From an uncultured Alsobacter sp. (GTDB lineage Bacteria; Pseudomonadota; Alphaproteobacteria; Rhizobiales; Beijerinckiaceae): DNA of 47,760 nucleotides. Below the pieces are notes generated by a model that did not search any database, was not told where the DNA came from, and was given only the letters and a program-made list of their open reading frames with translations. Position numbers and translations under genes: made by a program. Location: NCBI RefSeq assembly GCF_945952055.1, contig NZ_CAMFHB010000047.1, forward strand, positions 1 to 47,760. The letters are read 5' to 3'. This document shows positions 1 to 7,600 of this stretch, piece after piece; positions within the stretch are counted from its first letter, which is position 1; each line of letters starts with the position of its first letter.

Positions 1-33
1 AACGAGTGTTCACCATGTCTCCGGTCTGTACAC

Positions 34-193
34 TTGGCCCGGCCACCCACGAATTCGGCACGGCCCCGGCAAAGTCGTGGATGCCCGGGCCAGGCCCGGG
101 CAGGACGACGGAGAGGTGGTGGCGCGCTGGAGAAGCCAGATGCAACGCCGCAACTCCACAACTCTCAGGGTGAGGAACGTTGTTTTGTCAGAG
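34..193. repeat. Partial copy of the composite double-hairpin intergenic repeat
   Basis: The right hairpin is intact at 82-102 (arms TGCCCGGGC and GCCCGGGCA around CAG). The left hairpin keeps only its 3' half (from about 36). The paired ACGA...TCGT stem between them is partly eroded. The tail after 106 shares text such as GTGGTGGCGCGCTGG with the copy at 13992-14303, and 163-193 looks like a degraded terminal module (GAGGAACGTTGTT). I see no gene in 1-225; this element fills most of it. Confidence 0.75.
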
Positions 194-225
194 GCAGGCT
201 GCCGGAAACGCGGACGCGAAAGGCC

Positions 226-813
226 TCAGAGCACAATCACCTTCGAGCCGGCCGGGACGCGGTTGTAGAGGTCGATCACGTCGACGTTGCGCATCCGGAT
301 GCAGCCCGACGACACCGCGCGGCCGATGGTCTCGGGCTCGTTGGTGCCGTGGATGCGGTACAGCGTGTCGCGGCCGTTCTGGTAGAGGTACAGCGCGCGC
401 GCGCCCAGAGGATTGTCCGGACCGCCCTTGGTGAAATGGACGTGCGGCCAGCGCTTGATCATCTCCGCCGGCGGCTGCCAGTCGGGCCACTCGGCCTTGC
501 GCTGGACGGTGGCGGTGCCAGACCAGCCATAGGCTTCGTCGCCCACGGCGACGCCGTAGCGGATGGCCTTCTTCCCGGGCAGCACGAGATAGAGGAACTT
601 GTTGCGCGTATCGACGACCACGGTGCCCGGCGCCTCGCCGGTCGGATCCTCGATGCGGTAGCGCTCGAACGGCAGGTGCACCTGGTAGGTGGGCACCAGG
701 GCCATGTACTCGCTGTCCTTCGAGCTCAGCGAGGGCTCCGGAACCGGCTCGTAACGGCAGCCGCCGACCAGCAGGGCCAACGTCACAAGGGCGAGTCGCG
801 TCCGGATTGTCAT
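226..813 (-). CDS. L,D-transpeptidase (YkuD/ErfK family) lipoprotein
   Basis: Likely makes 3-3 crosslinks in peptidoglycan, or attaches proteins to it, in the periplasm. The 195-residue product starts with a short basic n-region and a hydrophobic stretch ending in the lipobox LVGGC (Cys19), so it should be a membrane-anchored lipoprotein. The YkuD catalytic core follows, with His155-Gly in RIHGTN and the nucleophile Cys171 in AVSSGCIRM. The usual motif is SHGC(I/V)R; here the residue two before Cys is Ser, not His. The frame is open upstream to 1152, but the lipoprotein signal fixes the start at ATG 813. It is divergent from the deacetylase-like gene, and a CtrA-like box lies about 55 nt upstream of the start. 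Family call is firm; the physiological substrate is not known. Confidence 0.92.
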   Translation of the reverse strand: MTIRTRLALVTLALLVGGCRYEPVPEPSLSSKDSEYMALVPTYQVHLPFERYRIEDPTGEAPGTVVVDTRNKFLYLVLPGKKAIRYGVAVGDEAYGWSGTATVQRKAEWPDWQPPAEMIKRWPHVHFTKGGPDNPLGARALYLYQNGRDTLYRIHGTNEPETIGRAVSSGCIRMRNVDVIDLYNRVPAGSKVIVL

Positions 814-866
814 GCCGCCAAAATTCCTCGTGCGATTGAAGCGGCAACAATCAAGCCGCAGTATGG

Positions 867-882
867 TTAATGTTGGGCTAAC
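867..882. promoter_or_regulatory. CtrA-like box in the divergent L,D-transpeptidase/deacetylase interval
   Basis: TTAA, seven bases, then CTAAC: one mismatch from the alphaproteobacterial CtrA motif TTAA-N7-TTAAC. It lies in the 231-nt divergent interval 814-1044, 54 nt upstream of the L,D-transpeptidase start. The same interval holds a small hairpin (CTTCGC 885-890, GCGAAG 900-905). Motif match only; binding is inferred. Confidence 0.4.
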
Positions 883-1044
883 GTCTTCGCATCCGAAAAG
901 CGAAGTGGGTCTGCACGGCGCCGTTATGACGGCCGCCATGACCCAGATCAACCCTGGAAAGCCGTAGATTGTTCGATGGACGCGGGGGCGTGCATGACGG
1001 ACACTATGCGCAACGAACGCCATCGAATGGGTCCCGGAGACGCC

Positions 1045-1977
1045 GTGAGCACTCTCTACATTTCGCATCCCTGCTTCGTCCGCCACCTGACGCCCGCTGG
1101 CCACCCCGAGCGCCCCGACCGGATCCGAGTCGTCGAAAGGATCCTGGAACACGAGCGGTTCCAGCCGCTTGCGCGCGAAGCTTCACCTGTCGCGACGCTC
1201 AAGACGCTGTCGCTCGCCCACCCGGAAAGCTACATCCGCTCGATCGAGGAGGCCTCGCCCGCCGAGGGCCTGCTGCAGATCGATGCCGACACGGCCATGT
1301 CTCCAGGGACCCTCGAGGCGGCGCAGCGCGCGGCCGGCGGCGCGGTCCTCGCTGTCGATGAAGTGATGACGAAGAAGGTCGCCAACGCCTTCTCGGCGGC
1401 GCGCCCGCCCGGCCACCACGCCGAGCGCGCGACGGCCATGGGCTTCTGCTTCTTCAACAACGCCGCCGTCGCGGCACGCCACGCGCAAAAGGTGCACGGC
1501 GCCGAGCGAGTCGCGATCATCGACTGGGATGTGCATCACGGAAACGGCACGCAGGACATCTTCTGGAGCGATCCCAGCGTGCTCTACTGCTCGACCCACG
1601 AGATGCCGCTCTACCCCGGCACCGGCGCGGCCAGCGAGACCGGCGAGCACAACACCATCGTCAACGTGCCGCTGCGCGCGGGCGACGGCGGCGCCGAGTT
1701 CCGGGAGGCGTTCGAGGTGGGCATCCTGCCCCGGGTCGAGGCCTTCCGCCCCGACCTGATCATCATCTCCGCCGGCTTCGACGCCCATGTGCGCGACCCG
1801 CTCGCCAACCTCAATCTCGTCGAGGCCGATTTCGGCTGGGCGACGGCACAGCTCATGGACATCGCCGACAAATCCTGCGAGGGCCGGGTCGTGTCGCTGA
1901 TGGAAGGCGGCTACGACCTCGAGGGCCTCGCCCGCTCCGTCGCCGCCCACGTCATGACGCTGATGCGGGGCGGATAG
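1045..1977 (+). CDS. Histone deacetylase family hydrolase (HdaH/acetylpolyamine amidohydrolase-like)
   Basis: A zinc hydrolase of the arginase/deacetylase fold, 310 residues from the chosen start. Bacterial members act on acetylated small molecules (acetylpolyamines, acetoin pathway) or acetyl-lysine; the substrate here cannot be read. The family signatures are present: N-terminal HPERPDR, the active-site PPGHHAE pair of histidines, the metal-binding DWDVHHGNGTQDIF, the later SAGFDAH and the terminal EGGYDLEGLARS. The frame is open from ATG 976, but homologues begin at STLYISHP. GTG 1045 has GGAGA just upstream (1036-1040), so I chose it; ATG 1027 is the alternative. In many Rhizobiales this gene stands beside xseB-dxs-tlyA; here that block is 27 kb away. 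It converges on ribBX across 72 nt. Confidence 0.9.
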   Translation: MSTLYISHPCFVRHLTPAGHPERPDRIRVVERILEHERFQPLAREASPVATLKTLSLAHPESYIRSIEEASPAEGLLQIDADTAMSPGTLEAAQRAAGGAVLAVDEVMTKKVANAFSAARPPGHHAERATAMGFCFFNNAAVAARHAQKVHGAERVAIIDWDVHHGNGTQDIFWSDPSVLYCSTHEMPLYPGTGAASETGEHNTIVNVPLRAGDGGAEFREAFEVGILPRVEAFRPDLIIISAGFDAHVRDPLANLNLVEADFGWATAQLMDIADKSCEGRVVSLMEGGYDLEGLARSVAAHVMTLMRGG

Positions 1978-2002
1978 CCCGCCCTCTCGTCACGCCCCAA
2001 CC

Positions 2003-2045
2003 TCCTCATCCTGAGCCGGCCGCGAAGCGGCCGAGTCGAGGCGCG
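2003..2045. repeat. Half copy of the TIR module of the composite repeat
   Basis: TCCTCATCCTGAGC followed by a GC-rich hairpin (CGGCCGC-GAA-GCGGCCG, 2017-2033) and GAGTCGAGGCGCG. This is the terminal module seen complete at 31581-31702. It fills the 72-nt gap between two convergent genes, where the hairpin could also help end transcription, although no T-run follows it. Confidence 0.7.
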
Positions 2046-2049
2046 CTCC

Positions 2050-3333
2050 TTACCCCTCCAGCGGCTCCGTCCCGGCGATCTCGATGCCGAAGCCCGCGAG
2101 GCCCACATAGGAGCGCGCCGAGCTCGACAGGTTGACGATGGACGTCACGCCGAGGTCGCGCAGGATCTGCGCGCCGAGGCCGATCTCCCGCCACTGGGCC
2201 TGCCGCTGGCTCTCGGAGCTCGATTCATCGTGGCTCTTCACCGGCACACCGGCGGTGCCGTCGCGCAGGTAGACGAGCACGCCGCGGCCGGCCTTGCGGA
2301 AGCGCGCGAGCGAAGCCTGGATGGTGACGCCGCCACCCAGCGTGTCGGCGATGACGTCCGCCCGGTGCAGGCGCGTGAGCACGCCCCGGCCATCGCCGAT
2401 GCCGCCATGGACGAAGGCGAAGTGCTGCACCGTGTCGAAGGGCGTGCGGAACGCGTAGCCGGTGAGTTCGCCGTCCTCGGTCTTGACCGGAAACGTGGCC
2501 ACGCGCTCGACGAGCTTCTCGCGCGCCTGGCGGAAGGCGATGAGGTCGGCGACGGAGATGCGCTGCAGCCCGTGCTTCTCCGCGAACTCGACGATCTGCT
2601 GGCCCTTCATGACCGTGCCGTCGTCGTTGGCCATCTCGCAGATCACGCCCACGGGCGGCAATCCCGCGAGCTTGCACAGGTCCACGGCCGCCTCGGTGTG
2701 CCCGGAGCGCATCAGCACGCCCCCGTCACGCGCGATCAGCGGGAACACGTGCCCGGGCCGCACGAAGTCGGAGGCGCCCATGTTGCCGTTGGCCAGGGCG
2801 CGCACGGTGTTGGAGCGCTGCTCGGCCGAGATGCCCGTGGTCAGCCCATGCTTCACGTCGACAGACACGGTGAACGCGGTCCCCAGCGGCGCATCGTTGG
2901 CGGCGACCATCGGGTTCAGGTGGAGCCGCCGCGCATCGGACGCCGTCACGGGGGCGCAGACGATCCCGCAGGAGTGGCGCACGATGAAGGCCATCTTCTC
3001 GGGCGTGCACAGGGAGGCCGCGCAGATCAGGTCTCCCTCGTTCTCGCGGTCGTCGTCGTCGGTGACGATCACGATCTCGCCGCGCTTGAGGGCGTCGATG
3101 GCTTCGGTGACGGATTTCTGCACGGTGTGATCCTCCGGCGCGGCCAGGCCGATGAAGTCGTTGGGGGTGACGGCCCCGGCCGTGACACGCGCGATCGTCT
3201 CGGCGACGTCGCGCGACATCCAGGCTGCATCGTTGTTGCAGAGCGCCGTCACGGAAGCGGGCGACAGGCCGACGCGGCGCGCGAAATCGATGCGCGCGAT
3301 GCCTTCCCGCTTGAGCCAGTCCGCCAGTTTCAT
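2050..3333 (-). CDS. ribB: RibBX: 3,4-dihydroxy-2-butanone-4-phosphate synthase with N-terminal HTH and degenerate GTP cyclohydrolase II domain
   Basis: Converts ribulose 5-phosphate to the four-carbon precursor of riboflavin. Residues 1-62 resemble a Cro/C1-type HTH (DFARRVGLSPASVTALC). Residues about 75-275 are the RibB enzyme with DDDDRENEGD (92-101), RPGHVFPL (192-199) and GHTEAAVDLC (211-220). Residues 278-427 align with GTP cyclohydrolase II, but the zinc-binding Cys-x10-Cys-x-Cys is gone: the stretch after RLH (321-323) has no cysteine. That half should not be a functional RibA, as in the RibBX proteins described in proteobacteria, so a separate ribA is expected elsewhere. There is no Shine-Dalgarno at ATG 3333, and a perfect 19-bp palindrome lies 26 nt upstream. 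The fused HTH may bind it; that is inference. I see no FMN riboswitch in the 108-nt upstream gap. Confidence 0.93.
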   Translation of the reverse strand: MKLADWLKREGIARIDFARRVGLSPASVTALCNNDAAWMSRDVAETIARVTAGAVTPNDFIGLAAPEDHTVQKSVTEAIDALKRGEIVIVTDDDDRENEGDLICAASLCTPEKMAFIVRHSCGIVCAPVTASDARRLHLNPMVAANDAPLGTAFTVSVDVKHGLTTGISAEQRSNTVRALANGNMGASDFVRPGHVFPLIARDGGVLMRSGHTEAAVDLCKLAGLPPVGVICEMANDDGTVMKGQQIVEFAEKHGLQRISVADLIAFRQAREKLVERVATFPVKTEDGELTGYAFRTPFDTVQHFAFVHGGIGDGRGVLTRLHRADVIADTLGGGVTIQASLARFRKAGRGVLVYLRDGTAGVPVKSHDESSSESQRQAQWREIGLGAQILRDLGVTSIVNLSSSARSYVGLAGFGIEIAGTEPLEG

Positions 3334-3358
3334 GGGACGAACTTAGGAGAAACCGGCC

Positions 3359-3377
3359 ATTTCAGTCAAACTGAAAT
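3359..3377 (-). promoter_or_regulatory. Perfect 19-bp palindrome upstream of ribBX, candidate operator
   Basis: ATTTCAGT-CAA-ACTGAAAT: two exact 8-bp half-sites around 3 bp, 26-44 nt upstream of the ribBX ATG. Read on the minus strand it contains TTGACT, a plausible -35. TAAGTT follows 18 bp later, six bases before the ATG, which would give a leaderless or nearly leaderless mRNA. A protein on the palindrome would cover the -35. The palindrome is direct observation; the promoter elements and binding are inferred. Confidence 0.5.
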
Positions 3378-3441
3378 GCTTGCGTCACCGTCGGTTCGCG
3401 CTTGCTGAAACGCACAGGCTGATTGCTCAGCCCCCCTGCGC

Positions 3442-4530
3442 TCAGCCCACCTGCGCCCGGTGCCGCAGGAAGTGGTCCGCGATCACGCAGGCCACCATCG
3501 CCTCGCCCACCGGCACGGCGCGGATGCCGACGCAGGGATCGTGGCGGCCCTTGGTCATGACGTCGACATCGTGGCCTTCCCGGTCGACGCTGCGGCGCGG
3601 CGTGAGGATCGACGATGTGGGCTTCACGGCGAAACGGGCCACCACCGGCTGGCCGGTCGAGATGCCGCCCAGGATACCGCCGGCGTTGTTCGACAGGAAC
3701 ACGGGCGCCCCGTCGTTGCCGGCGCGGATCTCGTCCGCATTGTCCTCGCCGGTGAGTTCGGCCGACGCGAAGCCCGCGCCGATCTCGACCCCCTTCACCG
3801 CGTTAATGCTCATCAGGGCCGCGGCGAGGTCCGCGTCGAGCTTGCCGTAGACCGGCGCGCCGAGCCCCACGGGCACGTTCTCGGCGACCACCTCGATCAC
3901 GGCGCCGACCGAGGACCCCGACTTCCGGATCTCGTCGAGGTAGGTCTCGTAGAAGGCGGCCGCCTCAGCGTCGGGGCAGAAGAAGGGATTGTTGGCGATC
4001 TCGTTCCAGTTCCAGCGGCTGCGGTCGATCTTGTGCGGCCCCATCTGCACCAGCGCGCCACGAACCGTGAGGCCCGGGACGACCTTGCGGGCGATGGCGC
4101 CGGCCGCCACCCGCGCCGCCGTCTCGCGCGCCGAGGAGCGCCCGCCGCCCCGGTAGTCGCGCACGCCGTACTTCGCGTCATAGGTGAAGTCGGCGTGGCC
4201 GGGCCGGTACTTGTCGCGGATCTCGCCGTAGTCCTTGGAGCGCTGGTCGACGTTCTCGATCAGCAGCGCGATGGGCGTCCCCGTCGTGACCGGGCCGCCT
4301 GTGCGGTCGTCCTCGAACACACCCGACAGGATCTTCACCTGGTCGGGCTCGCGGCGCTGGGTGGTGAACCGGGACTGCCCGGGCCGGCGCCGGTCGAGCT
4401 CGGCCTGGATGTCGGCCTCCGTCAGCGGGATCCGCGGCGGGCAGCCGTCCACGACGCAGCCCAGCGCCGGCCCGTGGCTCTCGCCGAAGGTCGTGACGCG
4501 GAAAAGGTGGCCGAAGGTGTTGTGCGACAT
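3442..4530 (-). CDS. aroC: Chorismate synthase
   Basis: Last step of the shikimate pathway: EPSP to chorismate, with reduced FMN, in the cytoplasm. The 362-residue length is normal. Signatures visible are FGESHG near the N-terminus, [16 protein letters not shown], the FMN-site run [35 protein letters not shown] and the C-terminal [19 protein letters not shown]. It begins 78 nt downstream of the pls stop on the same strand, so read-through is possible, but the two have no known pathway link. ribBX follows 108 nt downstream. Confidence 0.97.
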   Translation of the reverse strand: MSHNTFGHLFRVTTFGESHGPALGCVVDGCPPRIPLTEADIQAELDRRRPGQSRFTTQRREPDQVKILSGVFEDDRTGGPVTTGTPIALLIENVDQRSKDYGEIRDKYRPGHADFTYDAKYGVRDYRGGGRSSARETAARVAAGAIARKVVPGLTVRGALVQMGPHKIDRSRWNWNEIANNPFFCPDAEAAAFYETYLDEIRKSGSSVGAVIEVVAENVPVGLGAPVYGKLDADLAAALMSINAVKGVEIGAGFASAELTGEDNADEIRAGNDGAPVFLSNNAGGILGGISTGQPVVARFAVKPTSSILTPRRSVDREGHDVDVMTKGRHDPCVGIRAVPVGEAMVACVIADHFLRHRAQVG

Positions 4531-4608
4531 GGCGAGCGGTCCCGGCGGAAGGCTCGCTCATAGGGGCAAAGGCCGCGGCAGGTCAAACCCACCGCGGCAT
4601 TTGCAACC

Positions 4609-7600
4609 TCATGCGGCGTCTCGGACCAGCTTCAGGACCGGCGCGCTGTGGCGCGGCACGGCGGACTGGGGCACGGCAGGGGCACCGACCCAGGCGGAGT
4701 TGGCGGGCAGGCCCTCGCCCTTCATGACCAGCGTCAGCGGACCGAGGCGGGCGAAGTCGCCGACTTGGGTGTCGTAGAGCACCGTGGAGCCGGCGGCGAT
4801 GGTGACGCCCTTGCCCACGTTGACCCGGCCGACCTTCATGACGCGGTCTTCGTAGAGGTGCGTCTGCAGCGAGGACATCTCGTTCATGGCCACGTAGTCG
4901 CCGATGTTCACGCAGTCGAACTCGGTGAGGTCGGTCATGTTGAGCCACACGCCCTTGCCGATCTTCACGCCGAACAGGCGCAGGGCCCAGGGCAGCATCG
5001 GGGTGCCGCGCAGGTGGTCCAGCAGGACCTTGCCGGCGAGGCCCCAGTACATGACGGCGACGGCTTCCGTGCGCAGGGCCCACCACGACCACATGGGCTT
5101 CATGGTGGGAACGTAGCGGCCCATCAGGGTCCACTTCACCGCGGCCACGACGAGGGTCATCACGACCGGGATCACCACCGAGGCAGCCACGAAGAGGAGC
5201 GCGAAGGTGCCCCAGTGCTGCTCGACGACGGAGGGCAGGAACACTTCCACCGCGAGCGTGCCGAAGGTGATGAAGAGCATGGTCGGCAGCGACAGGTTGA
5301 AGGCTTCGAACACGGCGCGGCCGATGCGCGCGGCGCGCGAGGGCTCGAAGGTCCAGGAGGCGGCGATCCCGTCGACCTTCTGGCGGGTCGGCAGCTTGAT
5401 CGGCGGGCTGCCGAACCAGGTGTCGCCCGCGGCCATCTCCTCGTTGGCCGGCGGCTTCGACTTGATGCCGATGAGCACGCCGTCCGGGATGGACGCGCCG
5501 GGAGGAACGACGCCGTCGTTGCCGACGAACACACGCGAGCCCGTCTTCACCGGAGCCAGCGTCATCCAGCCGTTGCGGATGTCCTCGTCGCCCAGCACCA
5601 CCTCGTCGGCGATGAAGCACTTGTCGCCGATCTCGGTAAGGTCGTAGCGGCCCGACAGGTTGGAGGAGATCTCCGAGCCCCTGCCGATCTTGGCCCCCAT
5701 CAGCCGGTACCAGTGACGCATGTAGACGGTGGCGTAGAGCGACGACAGCGTCTCCAGCGTCACCTCCGTGGCGAGCGCCACGATCCACTTGCGGACGTAG
5801 AACCAGCTGTGGACCGAGTAGGTGCCCGCCCGAACCCGCGGCAGGACGGTCCAGCGCACGGCGGCGATCAGGAACACGGTGACCGCGATCATGGCCATGG
5901 CCGTCGGCCAGGCGAGGAGCGGCAGGTAGTTCAAGTAGCTCGTCTCCACGAAGCGGGACACGAGGTCATCGATCCGGTCGAAGAGATAGAAGGCCGGGAA
6001 GATCGGCAGCAGGCTCACCGGCGGCAGAGCGAGCAGCGCGGCGACGTAGGCGGCCGTCTGCAGGGTGCGGCGCGTACGGCTGGCCAGCGGGGGAACCGGA
6101 AGCTCGTCGCGATCGACCTCGCCGACGCGGCGGCCGGGCGAACCGTCCCACATCTCCCAGGCTCCGACGCGGACGTCCTCGCCCACCGAGGTAAGGTCGG
6201 CCAGTTCGGCCCCGCGCCCGATCACGGCGCCCTGGCCGATCACGCAGGAGGTGCCCACATAGGCGCCCGCGCCGATCTCGACCGGCCCGATGACGAGCTC
6301 GTTGCCGATCACGTCCGCCGTGCACAGCACGACCTTGCCGCCGATCGAGGCTCCCGCGCCGATGGTGACGAGGTCGAGGGCGCCCGACTCGATTTCGCAG
6401 ACGATCGCGTCGGCTCCGACCTTGGCGCCGAGCGCCCGCAGGTAGCCCCGCATGACCGGGGTGCCCTGGAACCACTTCATGTGGGTCAGGCTGAGCAGGC
6501 GCTGCACCAGCCACCAGCGGTAGTAGTAGGCGCCCCAGAGCGGATAACGGCCGGGCTTCGTGCGGCCGAGGATGAGCCACTTGCCGGCGATGGCGATGAC
6601 CACCGTGGCGACGTTGATGCCCATGTAGACGCCGAGCAGCATCAGGATGCCGGCGAGCACCGTGGTCTCCTCGCCACCCAGCAGCATGTAGGTGACGAAG
6701 ACGCCCAGCCACTGGGCCGTCATCAGCGCCAGGATGAAGGGCATCGCCGCGGCCTGGGCCAGGCCGCACAGGAACCGGCGGCGCAGCGAAGGCGGCGCGA
6801 ACGAAAGGTCCTGCGGCTCGGCGTGCCCGCCGGCCGGGGCGCGCGCGTCCAGCGCCGCGGCCATGGCGCGCAGCGAGCGACCCGCATAGACGTCCTGAAG
6901 GGTAATGCCCGCGAGCGCCGGGGTCTCGCGAACCGCCGAGATGTAGCGGGCGGCGATCAGCGAGTGGCCGCCGAGATCGGTGAAGAAGTCGGCGTCGAAC
7001 GGCAGGGCCTGGCCCGGAAACACCCGCTGCGCGGCGGCGAGCAGCAGCGCCTCGGTCGGCGTCTGCGGCGCCTCCTGCTCCTCGCCGCGGTCGGCACCGG
7101 TGGCGAGCGGCATGGCCTTCAAGGTCTTGCGGTCGATCTTGCCGGAGACGAGCCGCGGAACGGCCTCGAGCAGCTCGAAGCGGGACGGCACCATGTAGGA
7201 GGGAAGCTGCTCGGCGAGCGACAGGCGGAGCTGCATCCGGTCCACGCCGGACCCAACCTCGGGCACCACGAAGGCCACGAGGCGGTCAATGCCGTCGTCC
7301 TGCCGCAGCACGACCGCCGCCTGCGCGACGCCCGGAAGCGCGTCGAGGCGCACCTCGATTTCGCCCAGCTCGACGCGGAAGCCGCGGATCTTCACCTGGT
7401 CGTCGATACGGCCGTGGAAGACGATGCGCCCGTCGGCATCGAGGCTCACGGCGTCGCCCGAGCGGTACAGGACCGGATCGATTCCGTCCGTCGCGAACGG
7501 GTTGGGAATGAACTTCTCGGCCGTCAGCTCGGGGCGCTTGAGGTAGCCCGAGGCGACGCCGGGGCCACCGATCAGCAGCTCGCCCTGCTGGCCCGGGGCG

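Noticed and set aside
34-870. 278-codon plus-strand frame opposite the L,D-transpeptidase
   Set aside because: It starts inside a repeat and its translation is the complement of a gene with lipobox and YkuD catalytic residues.
2050-2500. Functional GTP cyclohydrolase II activity in the C-terminal half of the RibB fusion
   Set aside because: All three zinc cysteines are absent from the aligned region, so I describe it as a degenerate domain only.
3334-3441. FMN riboswitch upstream of ribBX
   Set aside because: The gap is only 108 nt and lacks the conserved multi-helix RFN blocks; a palindrome is there instead.
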